Source: Jiangella muralis
Lineage (GTDB): Bacteria > Actinomycetota > Actinomycetes > Jiangellales > Jiangellaceae
DNA length: 64,000 bases
Assembly: GCF_001270745.1 (NCBI RefSeq)
Contig: NZ_LFXL01000039.1
Span: 21,468 to 85,467 of the forward strand
Direction of reading: 5' to 3'
Notes under the pieces: model-generated
What the model saw: the letters and a program-made list of their open reading frames with translations, nothing else
Told to the model about the DNA's origin: nothing
Database searches by the model: none
Translations under genes and position numbers: made by a program
Part shown: in pieces, positions 31,477 through 40,360 of the stretch
Position numbering within the stretch: position 1 is the first letter of the stretch
Layout of the letters: every line of letters starts with the position of its first letter

Positions 31477-32927
31477 GGCTCGTCCCCCTCGTTCGTCCCC
31501 GTGGTGTCACCGGCGGCGGCCTCGGCCGCAGCGGCGGTCTTGGTGCCGGGACGCTTGCGCGCCACCCAGCCCGCGATGTTGCGCTGCCGGCCGCGCGCGA
31601 CGGCCAACTCGCCCGGCTCCGTCGCCGACACGACCGTCGACCCGGCCGCGACGTAGCTGCCGTCGGCCAGCTCGACCGGCGCGACCAGCACGGAGTCGCT
31701 GCCGACGAACACGTGCTTGCCGACCGTGGTCGGGTGCTTGGCGACGCCGTCGTAGTTGGCGAAGATCGTGCCGGCGCCGATGTTCGCGCCCTCGCCGATG
31801 GTGGCGTCGCCGACGTACGTCAGGTGCGGCACCTTGGCGCCGGGGCCGACCGTCGACTTCTTGATCTCGACGTACGCGCCGGCCTTCGACTTCGTCTCCA
31901 GCACCGCGCCCGGCCGCAGGTAGGTGTACGGGCCCACCGCGGCCTCGGCGCCGATCTGCGCGCCATTGGCGTGCACCCGCACGACGCTGGCGCCCGGCCC
32001 GACGACGGTGTCGATGAGCGTGGAGTCGGGGCCGACCTCGGCGCCGGCGGCGATCTCGGTGCGGCCGCGCAGCTGCACGCCCGGCCGCAGCACGACGTCG
32101 CGCTCGAGCACGACGGTGACGTCGATGAACGTGCTGGCGGGGTCGATCATGGTGACGCCGGAGCGCATCCACTTCTCGGTGACGCGCCGGTTGAACTCGC
32201 GGTTCACGGCGGCCAGCTGGACGCGGTCGTTGACGCCCTCGGTCTGCCAGGCGTCGCCGGTGACGACGGCGCCGACGCGGCGGCCGTCCTGGCGCGCCAG
32301 CCCGAGCACGTCCGTCAGGTACAGCTCGCCCTGCGCGTTCTGCGTGGTGATGCGGCCCAGCCCGGCGCGCAGCACGGCGGCGTCGAAGGCGTAGATGCCG
32401 GAGTTGATCTCGGTGATCGCCAGCGTCGCTTCGTCGGCGTCCTTGTGCTCGACGATGCGGCCCACCCCGCCGTCGGCCTCGCGCACGATGCGGCCGTACC
32501 CGGTGGGATCGGCGACGTGCGCGGTGAGCACGGTGGCCGCGTTGCCGTCGGCCACGTGCTGCTCGACCAGCTCGTGCAGGGTGTCGCCGGTCAACAGCGG
32601 CACGTCGCCGTACGTCACCACGACGACGCCGTCGAGCTCGGGCAGCGTCTCCAGCGCGACACCGACGGCGTGGCCGGTGCCGAGCTGCTGCTCCTGGACG
32701 GCGGTGGTGACGCCCGGCGCGACCTCGGCGAGGTGCGCGGCGACGAGATCACGGCCATGCCCGATGACCACGCTCAGGTGGTCGGGCTTCAGCTCCTGCG
32801 CGGCGGCGACGGCATGCCCGACGAGGCTGCGGCCGGCCACTTCGTGCAGGACCTTCGGGGTGGACGACTTCATCCGTGTGCCCTCGCCAGCGGCGAGAAC
32901 GACGACGGCTGCCGGGCGCGTAGTCAC
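31473..32927 (-). CDS. glmU: Bifunctional UDP-N-acetylglucosamine pyrophosphorylase / glucosamine-1-phosphate acetyltransferase
   Basis: 484 residues from a GTG. Uridyltransferase domain with VVVLAAGEGTRMKSSTPKVLHE at the N terminus, then a left-handed beta-helix of hexapeptide repeats (about 260-450) with the acetyltransferase site KSKAGAYVEIKKSTVGPGAK. A 35-residue Ala/Gly/Thr tail ends it. It makes UDP-GlcNAc for the cell wall. Confidence 0.96.
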   Translation of the reverse strand: MTTRPAAVVVLAAGEGTRMKSSTPKVLHEVAGRSLVGHAVAAAQELKPDHLSVVIGHGRDLVAAHLAEVAPGVTTAVQEQQLGTGHAVGVALETLPELDGVVVVTYGDVPLLTGDTLHELVEQHVADGNAATVLTAHVADPTGYGRIVREADGGVGRIVEHKDADEATLAITEINSGIYAFDAAVLRAGLGRITTQNAQGELYLTDVLGLARQDGRRVGAVVTGDAWQTEGVNDRVQLAAVNREFNRRVTEKWMRSGVTMIDPASTFIDVTVVLERDVVLRPGVQLRGRTEIAAGAEVGPDSTLIDTVVGPGASVVRVHANGAQIGAEAAVGPYTYLRPGAVLETKSKAGAYVEIKKSTVGPGAKVPHLTYVGDATIGEGANIGAGTIFANYDGVAKHPTTVGKHVFVGSDSVLVAPVELADGSYVAAGSTVVSATEPGELAVARGRQRNIAGWVARKRPGTKTAAAAEAAAGDTTGTNEGDEP

Positions 32928-33032
32928 GCGTTCGTGCTCCTCGGCTTCGGTGGCGGGCTCGGTTCCGAGGGTACCTGCCCGGTGTCGCCGACGAGAACTC
33001 GATCAGCGACCTGATCGGGGATTCGAACCACG

Positions 33033-33107
33033 CTCCGCCGCCAGGACTCGAACCTGGACCGAAACACCTTCAAAGGGTGCCGTGCTAACCGATTACACTA
33101 CGGCGGA
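33033..33107 (-). tRNA. tRNA-Gln (anticodon TTG)
   Basis: A 75-base cloverleaf on the - strand: acceptor TCCGCCG/CGGCGGA, a 7-base anticodon loop CTTTGAA with anticodon TTG, T-arm GGTTCGAGTCC, and discriminator G as usual for Gln. The 3' CCA is not encoded. Confidence 0.93.
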
Positions 33108-33151
33108 AGGATGGCGCTCGACTGTCACATCGCCGCCCGCACCCCACTACG

Positions 33152-33991
33152 TTATCGCCTCGATCGCACGGCTCCCGCCACTGCCGACCACCAGCCGTTC
33201 ATGATCCGGTACTCCGGCGCGCCCTTCGACACCCGCACGACCAGGCAACCCCGGTAGCCCTCGTTGACGTTCTTGCGCACCGTCTTCGGGTTGTGCTTCT
33301 TGAGCGTGGCCCGGGCGAACCGTTCGACCGGCACACCCACGACCTCGGCCCAGTACGCCGTGGCCGCTGCCACGTCGGCGGACTCGTGAATCGACAACCG
33401 GAACCGCAGCCGCCCCGGGTCGACCCCGAGCACCGCCAGCCATTCCAGGTGGAGGCGGATCATGTCCGGATCGCTGTTGATGAAGCTCAGGTCCTCGGCG
33501 GGGTTCCACGGTTTCGACTTGGCACCCTCGGCCCAGTACGCCACGGCGCCGGCGATCAGCAGTTCACGGTCGGTCAATTCGCCGAACGTTGCCACGATGG
33601 TGCGGGTGATCCGCTCGCGTTCGGCGGCGGTCTGCGCCTTCCTGTGCCGCCACCCGGCCCGAGATGCCTCAGCACGTGCTTCTGCGCGATCTTCGGTCAG
33701 AGTCCACGGGAGGTCCTTCGTGATCAGCCATGCGGTGCTCTTGGCCAGGCCCAGTTCCGCGGCGATCTCCGGCACCGACCGCCCATCGGCGCGCAGCGCT
33801 CGCGCGCGCCCGCGCAACTCGTCGGTCACCCGAGGCCGAGCCCGTCCCTTCCCGTACACGCCGAGGATCCGGCTGATCGTGCTGGCGCCGATACCCAGCT
33901 CGGTCTTGATCTCGACGTAGGTCTTTCCATCGGCGCGCATCGCGTGCACGCGCGCGGCCAGTTCGGTGTCGTCCACGAGGCGTTCGATCAT
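33152..33991 (-). CDS. Helix-turn-helix protein of unknown role next to tRNA-Gln
   Basis: 279 residues. The first 100 hold two recombinase-like helix-turn-helix units (KTYVEIKTELGIGASTISRILG and RSVPEIAAELGLAKSTAWLITKD). The second half (AGAVAYWAEGAKSKPW, RFRLSIHESADV, HNPKTVRKNVNEGYRGCLVVRV) resembles a family I have seen in actinobacteria without assigned function; a LAGLIDADG-like fold is possible but no clear motif is visible. An 8-bp inverted repeat covers its start codon, so it may regulate itself. Confidence 0.72.
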   Translation of the reverse strand: MIERLVDDTELAARVHAMRADGKTYVEIKTELGIGASTISRILGVYGKGRARPRVTDELRGRARALRADGRSVPEIAAELGLAKSTAWLITKDLPWTLTEDRAEARAEASRAGWRHRKAQTAAERERITRTIVATFGELTDRELLIAGAVAYWAEGAKSKPWNPAEDLSFINSDPDMIRLHLEWLAVLGVDPGRLRFRLSIHESADVAAATAYWAEVVGVPVERFARATLKKHNPKTVRKNVNEGYRGCLVVRVSKGAPEYRIMNGWWSAVAGAVRSRR

Positions 33992-34023
33992 GACTATAGC
34001 TTTGCATTGCTACGGATAGTCAT
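33990..34023. promoter_or_regulatory. Inverted repeat over the start of the HTH gene
   Basis: ATGACTAT (33990-33997) and ATAGTCAT (34016-34023) are perfect inverse arms separated by 18 bases. The left arm overlaps the start codon of the - strand HTH gene. It is a candidate operator, spaced like two helical turns. Confidence 0.5.
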
Positions 34024-34109
34024 CAACTCGTGTCGCCGGCAGCCTGTGGACAACCCATATCGGTCCAGACAGGCCGAAGCCGTACACATCGGGAGATCCG
34101 GGCTATACG

Positions 34110-34140
34110 ACCTACGGCATCGTAGGTTACGGTGCCGTAA
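34110..34140. promoter_or_regulatory. Two abutting palindromic operators before the desaturase gene
   Basis: ACCTACG-gcat-CGTAGGT at 34110-34127 and TTACGG-tg-CCGTAA at 34127-34140 are both perfect. They lie 30-60 bases before the desaturase ATG. TetR-type lipid regulators bind such TACG-rich palindromes, and a TetR gene follows the desaturase; binding is inferred. Confidence 0.65.
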
Positions 34141-34169
34141 GGAAGGTTCCCCTTACACACGGAGACTCC

Positions 34170-35168
34170 ATGGCTTCCACGGACACGGCGAACAGCCCGC
34201 AGTCCCCGCCGGCGCCGAGCGACCTCCCTCGCGGCACGCTGTCGGGCGACACTCAGACGCTCGGCGAACGCATCACGATCGGCGCCTTCATCGCCGTCCC
34301 GTTCGTCGCACTCGTGGCCGCCATCCCCGTCGCGTGGATGGGTGGCTATCTGAGCTGGCTCGACGTCGTGCTCGCCGTGGCCTTCTACGCGTTCACCGGG
34401 CACGGAGTCACCGTCGGGTTCCACCGCTACTTCACCCACCGGGCCTTCAAGGCGAACCGCGCGGTGAAGAACACGCTGGCCATCGCCGGCAGCATGGCCG
34501 TCGAGGGGCCGGTCATCCGCTGGGTGGCCGACCACCGCCGGCACCACAAATTCGCCGACAAAGAGGGCGACCCGCACTCCCCGTGGCGCTACGGCGAGAC
34601 CGTCCCGGCCCTGATCAAGGGGATGTTCTTCGCCCACATGGGCTGGCTGTTCGACGTCGAGCAGACCGACGCGCGCAAGTTCGCGCCGGACCTCATCAAG
34701 GACAACGACATCCGCCGCATCAGCAAGCTGTTCCCGCTGTGGGTCGCGCTGTCGCTGCTGCTGCCGCCGATCATCGGCGGGCTGGCCACGTGGTCGTGGC
34801 ACGGCGCGCTGACGGCGTTCTTCTGGGCCACGCTGGTCCGGGTCGGCCTGCTGCACCATGTCACGTGGTCGATCAACTCCATCTGCCACGCCATCGGCGA
34901 GCGGCCGTTCGAGAGCCGCGACAAGTCGGGCAACGTGTGGTGGCTGGCGTTCCTGTCGATGGGCGAGTCGTGGCACAACCTGCACCACGCCGACCCCACC
35001 TGCGCGCGGCACGGCGTGCTGAAGGGCCAGATCGACTCCAGCGCCCGGGTCATCTGGGCGCTCGAGAAGGCCGGCTGGGTGTGGGACGTGCGCTGGCCGA
35101 GCCCGGAACGCATCCAGTCCAAGCGCGTCGACGACTACGGCGGCGAAGCCAACCTCATCGCGGACTGA
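34170..35168 (+). CDS. Membrane acyl-CoA/acyl-lipid delta-9-type desaturase
   Basis: 332 residues, four membrane helices. The three histidine boxes are HRYFTH (85-90), DHRRHH (121-126) and HNLHH (269-273), the pattern of stearoyl-CoA-type desaturases binding two irons. It makes monounsaturated fatty acids from saturated acyl chains. Two palindromic operators precede it and a TetR gene follows in the same direction, so feedback control of membrane fluidity is likely. Confidence 0.92.
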   Translation: MASTDTANSPQSPPAPSDLPRGTLSGDTQTLGERITIGAFIAVPFVALVAAIPVAWMGGYLSWLDVVLAVAFYAFTGHGVTVGFHRYFTHRAFKANRAVKNTLAIAGSMAVEGPVIRWVADHRRHHKFADKEGDPHSPWRYGETVPALIKGMFFAHMGWLFDVEQTDARKFAPDLIKDNDIRRISKLFPLWVALSLLLPPIIGGLATWSWHGALTAFFWATLVRVGLLHHVTWSINSICHAIGERPFESRDKSGNVWWLAFLSMGESWHNLHHADPTCARHGVLKGQIDSSARVIWALEKAGWVWDVRWPSPERIQSKRVDDYGGEANLIAD

Positions 35169-35194
35169 GACTTCTTTCGCACGACGGGAGCATG

Positions 35195-35851
35195 ATGGGG
35201 CGCGTGACCGACGACGTCGCTACGAGACCGCGCGCCACGCCCAGCAGAGTCCGCATGACCGGCAAGCAGCGCCGCGAGCAGCTGCTCGACGTCGGGCGGG
35301 CACTGTTCGCCGAGCGCGGCTACGACGGCACGTCCATCGAGGAGATCGCGGCCCGGGCCGGCGTCTCCAAGCCGGTGGTCTACGAGCACTTCGGCGGCAA
35401 GGAAGGGCTGTACGCCGTCGTCGTCGACCGCGAGATGGAGCTGCTGCTCGACCGCATCACGACGGCGCTCGCGTCGGCCGCGCACCCGCGGGTCATCCTC
35501 GAGCGGGCCGCGCTGACACTGCTCGACTACATCGAGACGTCCACCGACGGCTTCCGCATCCTGGTCCGCGACTCCCCCGTCGCGCACTCGACCGGCGGGT
35601 TCGCCAGCCTCATCTCCGACGCCGCCAGCCAGGTCGAGCACCTCCTGGCCGCGCAGTTCAAGGCGCGCGGGTTCGCCACGAAGCACGCACCCATGTACGC
35701 GCAGATGCTGGTCGGCATGGTCGCGCTGACCGGCCAGTGGTGGCTGGAGGTCCGCTCGCCGAAGAAGGCCGACGTCGCCGCGCACCTGGTCAACCTCGCC
35801 TGGAACGGGCTGTCCGGGCTGGAGCACAAGCCCCGCCTCACCGACGACTGA
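35195..35851 (+). CDS. TetR-family regulator next to the desaturase
   Basis: 218 residues from the second of two ATGs, better spaced from GGGAG; the ATG at 35192 or a GTG at 35204 are alternatives. The N-terminal helix-turn-helix TSIEEIAARAGVSKPVVYEHFGGKEGLYAVV is typical TetR, and the C-terminal ligand domain ends LAWNGLSGLEHKP. It starts 26 bases after the desaturase stop. It probably binds the palindromes at 34110-34140 and senses acyl-CoA. Confidence 0.9.
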   Translation: MGRVTDDVATRPRATPSRVRMTGKQRREQLLDVGRALFAERGYDGTSIEEIAARAGVSKPVVYEHFGGKEGLYAVVVDREMELLLDRITTALASAAHPRVILERAALTLLDYIETSTDGFRILVRDSPVAHSTGGFASLISDAASQVEHLLAAQFKARGFATKHAPMYAQMLVGMVALTGQWWLEVRSPKKADVAAHLVNLAWNGLSGLEHKPRLTDD

Positions 35852-35854
35852 GGC

Positions 35855-36535
35855 TCACAGGCAGATCTCGATCCCCAGCACCTCGAGGCAGATCAGCGAG
35901 CCGCCGTCGCCCCCGTCCGGCGGCGGCGTGGACGGCTTCGGCTTCTCCGGCGGTTCCTGGGTCGGCGTCGGCTTCGGCTCGGGCGGCTTCGGCGGGGTGG
36001 TCGGCGGCTTCGCCGACGGCTGCGGCGTCGGCTCGTGGCTCGGCGGCGGGGGTGTGGACGACGGTGACGGCTGCGGCTCGTGCGTCTCGCCGTCGGGCGG
36101 CGACGACGGCGGCGCGCCGGTGTCGTCGTCGGACGGGGTGCCCGGCGGCGTCCCCGGGGGCGCGTCGTCGACGGCGTCGGCCTGCGGCCGGCCCGTCCCA
36201 TCACCCGTCGACGGGGTGGAGCCCGGGTCCGGCGGCGGGCCGGCCGCATCGGGCCGGCCCGCCGTCGGCTGGGGTGCGGGGGTGGCCGACGCCGGAGGCG
36301 ATGCCGGTGACGTCGGTGTGCCCGTGGACTCGCCCAAGTCGCGGAGCTCCGGATCCTGCCCCTCCGAGAGATCCGGTGTCCGGTCGCGCCCGAAGATCGC
36401 CGGCTCGCCCTGGCTCGCCACGACGGCGACGACCGGGACGGTGAGCGCGGCGAGCGCCACGAACCGCAGGGTGTGCCGGCGGACGTGGCGCAGCGCCTGA
36501 GCGGCGCCGCTGGGCGCTCGTTTGTGTCCCCCCAC
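35855..36535 (-). CDS. Pro/Ser/Thr-rich membrane-anchored or secreted protein
   Basis: 226 residues from a GTG. A basic N terminus and one membrane segment (FVALAALTVPVVAVVA, about 25-40) precede about 160 residues of Pro, Thr, Ser, Asp and Glu with many PxP steps. It ends in a short hydrophobic block with two cysteines (ICLEVLGIEICL). The layout suggests a wall-spanning stalk. No domain is recognisable. The biased composition also opens long frames on the other strand, so coding on this strand rests on the signal segment and the C-terminal block. Confidence 0.6.
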   Translation of the reverse strand: MGGHKRAPSGAAQALRHVRRHTLRFVALAALTVPVVAVVASQGEPAIFGRDRTPDLSEGQDPELRDLGESTGTPTSPASPPASATPAPQPTAGRPDAAGPPPDPGSTPSTGDGTGRPQADAVDDAPPGTPPGTPSDDDTGAPPSSPPDGETHEPQPSPSSTPPPPSHEPTPQPSAKPPTTPPKPPEPKPTPTQEPPEKPKPSTPPPDGGDGGSLICLEVLGIEICL

Positions 36536-36622
36536 GAGGAACGAAGGTATCGCCTGACGATCACCCTGCGTGGCGAAATGCCAGAACTCGTGCCGATGCG
36601 GTGCCGTTTGGGGCGGTCGGCG

Positions 36623-37657
36623 TCACTGTGCGTGGCTTCGCAGCGGCTCACCGACGTCGTGCATGTGCCGGAGCGCGATGCGATACGACTCGATCAGCGT
36701 GGTCTCGGCGTACGAGACGCCCAGCGCCGCGCAGTGCTGCCGGACGATCGGCTTCGCCTTGCGCAGGTTCGGCGTCGGCATGCTCGGGAACAGGTGGTGC
36801 TCGATCTGATGGTTGAGACCGCCCAGCGCGACGTCCATGAGCGCGCCGCCGCTGACGTTGCGCGAGGTGAGCACCTGCTTGCGCAGGTAGTCCAGCTCGT
36901 CCTCGGCGGTGAGCGTCGGCATGCCCTTGTGGTTCGGCGCGAACGTGCAGCCGAGGTAGATGCCGAACAGCGCCTGGTGCAGGACGATGAACGCGACGGC
37001 TTTGCCGGGCGGCAGCACGGCGAAGACCGCCGCGAGGTAGCCGGCGATGTGGGCGAGCAGCAGACCCAGTTCCAGCCGCCGCCGCTTCAGCCGCGGGTCG
37101 AGGGTGGCCCGGACGCTGGCGACGTGCAGGTTGAACCCCTCCAGCGTCAGCAGCGGGAAGAACAGGAACGCCTGGCGCGCGGCGATGACGCGGGTCAGCC
37201 CGCTGGCCTTGCCGGCCTGACGCTCGGACCAGACGAGGATCTCCGGCGAGACGTCGGGGTCGAGCTCCTCGTGGTTCGGGTTGGCGTGGTGTCTCGTGTG
37301 CTTGTCCTGCCACCAGCCGTAGCTCATGCCGATGCCGAGGTTGCCGGCGATGCGCCCGGCGATCTCGCTGGGCCGCCGGGTACGGAACACCTGCCGGTGC
37401 GCGAGGTCGTGGGCGACGAGCGCGACCTGCGCGAAGACGACGGCCAGCACGGCGGCGAGGGCCAGCGTCCACCACGAGTCACCGACGGCGGCGAACACGC
37501 TCCAGGCCGCCGCGTAGGCCACGGCGACGAGCCCGATGCGGACGGCGTAGTAGCCGGGCCGGCGGTCCAGCAGCCCCGCGTCGGCGACCTTCCGGGACAG
37601 CCGGGCGAAGTCGCTGCCGGGCCGCGGAGGAGGGGGGAGATCGGTCTCAGTGGTCAT
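36623..37657 (-). CDS. Fatty-acid desaturase, front-end (delta-6-like) type
   Basis: 344 residues from the ATG at 37657. Histidine boxes: HDLAHRQ (near 85), HTRHHANPNH (near 120) and the variant QIEHHLF (near 300), where Gln replaces the first His as in front-end and actinobacterial DesA3-like enzymes. Four to five membrane helices lie between them. It differs in class from the desaturase at 34170. No cytochrome b5 domain is fused. Confidence 0.88.
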   Translation of the reverse strand: MTTETDLPPPPRPGSDFARLSRKVADAGLLDRRPGYYAVRIGLVAVAYAAAWSVFAAVGDSWWTLALAAVLAVVFAQVALVAHDLAHRQVFRTRRPSEIAGRIAGNLGIGMSYGWWQDKHTRHHANPNHEELDPDVSPEILVWSERQAGKASGLTRVIAARQAFLFFPLLTLEGFNLHVASVRATLDPRLKRRRLELGLLLAHIAGYLAAVFAVLPPGKAVAFIVLHQALFGIYLGCTFAPNHKGMPTLTAEDELDYLRKQVLTSRNVSGGALMDVALGGLNHQIEHHLFPSMPTPNLRKAKPIVRQHCAALGVSYAETTLIESYRIALRHMHDVGEPLRSHAQ

Positions 37658-37727
37658 GCCTCGATCGTCGGAGCAGTGACCCGTCCGGGGACATCCCGCC
37701 ACCACCCGTCCGGCCCTGGGGACAGCC

Positions 37728-38486
37728 CTACCCCGAGCGGCCCACGGCGAAGATGCGCCGGTACGGCAGCACGGTCCCGTGCCGGCCGGGCGGGTAGGCG
37801 GCGCGCAGCAGGTCGCGGTACTCGGCGACGAAGACCTCGCGGGCGGCGTCGTCCAGCGCGGCGAGGTACGGACGCAGCCCCGTCCCGCTCATCCACTCCA
37901 GCACGGCGTCGTCGCCCGGCAGCAACTGGACGTACGTGGTCTCCCAGACGTCGGCGGCGAACCCGAGGTCGAGCAGCGCGTCGAGGTAGGTCGCGGGCTC
38001 GTGCGCGGACGGCCGCTCGAGGTCGTGCAGCATCGGCCACCGGTCGCCGGCGGCCAGCTCGCGCAGCAGGACGTGCGTGGGCTCGGCGAAGTTGCCGGGG
38101 AGTTGGAAGGCGAGCCAACCGCCGGCGGCGACGTGCCCGGCCAGCCGCGGCAGCAGGTCGAGGTGACCGGGCACCCACTGCAGCGTCGCGTTGCTGATCA
38201 GCACGTCGACGGGGCGCTGCGGCGTCCAGTCGCGCAGGTCGGCGTGGACGAACTCGACCCCGGCGGGCGGGTCGGCGGGCGTCGCGGCGATCATCTCCGC
38301 GGACGAGTCGACGCCGACGACGTGCGCTCCCGGCCAGTGCCGCGCGAGGCCGGCGGTGAGCGTGCCCGGCCCGCAGCCGAGGTCCGCGACCTCCGTCACA
38401 TCCGTGGCCCGCACTTGCGCCAGCAGGTCGGCGAACGGCCGCGCCCGCTGCGCGGCGAAGGTCAGGTAGCGGTCCGGATCCCACAT
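37728..38486 (-). CDS. tam: Trans-aconitate 2-methyltransferase-like enzyme
   Basis: 252 residues from an ATG with GGTGGAGCG before it. MWDPDRYLTFAAQRARPFADLL, VADLGCGPGTLTAGLA, VGVDSSAEMI and ISNATLQWVPGH closely follow Tam proteins, which methylate trans-aconitate with SAM. It is divergent from a MarR gene and shares its operator-rich promoter. The substrate assignment rests on family likeness only. Confidence 0.85.
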   Translation of the reverse strand: MWDPDRYLTFAAQRARPFADLLAQVRATDVTEVADLGCGPGTLTAGLARHWPGAHVVGVDSSAEMIAATPADPPAGVEFVHADLRDWTPQRPVDVLISNATLQWVPGHLDLLPRLAGHVAAGGWLAFQLPGNFAEPTHVLLRELAAGDRWPMLHDLERPSAHEPATYLDALLDLGFAADVWETTYVQLLPGDDAVLEWMSGTGLRPYLAALDDAAREVFVAEYRDLLRAAYPPGRHGTVLPYRRIFAVGRSG

Positions 38487-38502
38487 CGCTCCACCTCTCA
38501 TC

Positions 38503-38552
38503 ATCTTGAGACCAAGATAAATCAGAACACTCTCTCGACGTCAAGAAACTTG
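38503..38552. promoter_or_regulatory. MarR-type operators in the tam/marR divergent promoter
   Basis: ATCTTG-agac-CAAGAT (38503-38518) is a perfect 16-bp palindrome and CAAG-aaa-CTTG (38542-38552) a second. On the - strand TTGACG (38538-38543) and TTTATC (38516-38521), 17 bases apart, form a candidate tam promoter whose -35 and -10 touch the two palindromes. Repression of tam by the adjacent MarR protein is the simplest reading. Confidence 0.6.
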
Positions 38553-38574
38553 GCGGAGGCCGTAGAGTCGGACC

Positions 38575-39075
38575 ATGGCGCAGGACGAGGTCGATCGGCT
38601 GACCGAGGCGTGGCGGCACGAGCGGCCCGACCTCGACGTCAGCCCCATGGAGGTGCTGTCCCGCGTCAGCCGGCTGGCCCGGCATCTCGACCGCGAGCGG
38701 CGGGCCGCGTTCGCCGAGCACGGGCTGGAGCCGTGGGAGTTCGACGTCCTCGCCGCACTGCGCCGGGGCGGCGAGCCGTACGAGCTGTCGCCCGGCGTCC
38801 TGCTCGGCCAGACGCTGGTCACCAGCGGCACCATGACGGCGCGGGTCGACAAGCTGACCGCGCGTGGGCTGGTCAGCCGGCGCCGCGACGAGGACGACCG
38901 CCGTGCCGTCCGGGTCCGCCTCACCGAGTTCGGCAAGAAGTCCGTCGACGCCGCGCTGGAGGGGCTGCTGGCGAACGAACGGCGGCTGCTGGCCGGGCTC
39001 GGCGCCGAGGAGCGCGACCAGCTCTCCGGCCTGCTGCGCACCCTCGTCCTGCCGTTCGACGACGCACCGAGCTGA
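38575..39075 (+). CDS. MarR-family regulator
   Basis: 166 residues. The winged helix (SPGVLLGQTLVTSGTMTARVDKLTARGLVSRRRDEDDRRAVRVRLT) has the DxRxxxVxLT wing of MarR proteins. Dimer helices lie at both ends. It is divergent from tam and is probably autoregulated through the palindromes between them. The ligand is unknown. Confidence 0.9.
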   Translation: MAQDEVDRLTEAWRHERPDLDVSPMEVLSRVSRLARHLDRERRAAFAEHGLEPWEFDVLAALRRGGEPYELSPGVLLGQTLVTSGTMTARVDKLTARGLVSRRRDEDDRRAVRVRLTEFGKKSVDAALEGLLANERRLLAGLGAEERDQLSGLLRTLVLPFDDAPS

Positions 39076-39112
39076 CCGCTCGCCGCGCACAATGGTTAGT
39101 CTGACCTCGACC

Positions 39113-40360
39113 ATGGGCCCCGTACTGCGCTCCCCCCGCAGCCGCCGCGTCTGGATCGTGCCGGTGGCGGCGCTCGTCGTGCTCGGCACCGGCGCCCTGC
39201 TGCCGGCGCACGCCGAAGTGCCGGTCGAGACGCCCGCGGGCAGCGAGACGCCCGCGCCGCCCGGCACGCCGTCGCCCACCGTCCTGATGCCGCCGGCCGA
39301 CTCTCCCGTCGACGAGGTCGTCGGCGGCGAGGAGCTGGCCGCCACCGGCGTCGCGCTGGTGTCGCCGACGGCGCCGCCGCTGCCCGTCCTCGACGCCCAG
39401 GCCTGGCTGGTCGCCGACACCGAGACCGGCGACGTGCTGGCCGCGTACAGCCCGCACGAGCGCCGTCCGCCGGCCAGCACGATCAAGCTGCTGACGGCGC
39501 TGGCCACCGACACCGCGCTGGAGCCCGACGAGACCTACGTCGCCACCGAGGCCGACGCGTCGGTCGAGGGCAGCCGCGTCGGCATCGTCGCCGCCCAGAC
39601 CTACACCGTCGACCAGCTGCTGCACGGCCTGATCCTCGCGTCCGGCAACGACGCCGCGCACGCCATCGCCGAAGCGGCCGGCGGCCAGGAGGTCACCGTC
39701 GACAAGATGAACGACGAGGCCCGCAGGCTCGGCGCGTTCGACACCAAGGCCATCACGCCGCACGGTCTCGACTCCCCCGGCCAGCTGTCGTCGGCCTACG
39801 ACCTCGCGCTGATCGGCCGCGAGGCCCTTGGCGACGCCACCATCGCCGAGCTGGCCGCCACGCCCGTCTACGACTTCCCGGACGTCGGCGGCGCGACGTT
39901 CCAGATCCAGAACCAGAACCGGCTGCTCGGTTCCTACGACGGCGCCATCGGCCTGAAGACCGGCTACACCACGCTCGCCGGCCATACCTTCGTCGGCGCG
40001 GTCGAACGCGACGGCCGCACCCTCATCGTCACGGTCCTCGGCGCCGAGGGCCGGGCCGAGGACGCCGCCGCCGCGCTGTTCGACTGGGCCTACGCCACAC
40101 CCGAGACCCCTGCCGTCGGCCACCTCGTCGCGCCCGACGAGGTCGAGGCCATGGTGACCGAGGCGGCCGACGATGGCGACATCCTCGGCCGCAACCCGCT
40201 CCAGGACTACGGCGACGCTCTGAGCAGCCCCGGCGGCAGCTCCGACGACGTCCCCCCGGTGGTCTGGCTCAGCCTGGCCGCGGCGGCGCTCGCCGGCGGC
40301 CTCGGCTTCGTGCTGCGGCGCCGCCGGCCGAAGTCGTCCGGCCGCTACTCGTCGCGCTGA
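39113..40360 (+). CDS. D-alanyl-D-alanine carboxypeptidase (DacA/PBP5-like)
   Basis: 415 residues from the ATG at 39113; an ATG 21 bases upstream is possible. Signal peptide ending LPAHA, a Pro/Thr linker, then the S11 peptidase domain with catalytic PASTIKLL (SxxK), ASGNDAAHA (SxN) and GLKTGYT (KTG). A C-terminal membrane helix (VVWLSLAAAALAGGLGFVL) and Arg/Lys tail anchor it outside the membrane. It trims the terminal D-Ala of peptidoglycan stems. Confidence 0.93.
   Translation: MGPVLRSPRSRRVWIVPVAALVVLGTGALLPAHAEVPVETPAGSETPAPPGTPSPTVLMPPADSPVDEVVGGEELAATGVALVSPTAPPLPVLDAQAWLVADTETGDVLAAYSPHERRPPASTIKLLTALATDTALEPDETYVATEADASVEGSRVGIVAAQTYTVDQLLHGLILASGNDAAHAIAEAAGGQEVTVDKMNDEARRLGAFDTKAITPHGLDSPGQLSSAYDLALIGREALGDATIAELAATPVYDFPDVGGATFQIQNQNRLLGSYDGAIGLKTGYTTLAGHTFVGAVERDGRTLIVTVLGAEGRAEDAAAALFDWAYATPETPAVGHLVAPDEVEAMVTEAADDGDILGRNPLQDYGDALSSPGGSSDDVPPVVWLSLAAAALAGGLGFVLRRRRPKSSGRYSSR

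Noticed and set aside
33017..33033. A T-arm-like stretch (GATTCGAACCACG) just beyond the 3' end of tRNA-Gln
   Set aside because: Its stem has a mismatch and no acceptor or anticodon arm is nearby, so neither a second tRNA nor a clean att repeat can be claimed.
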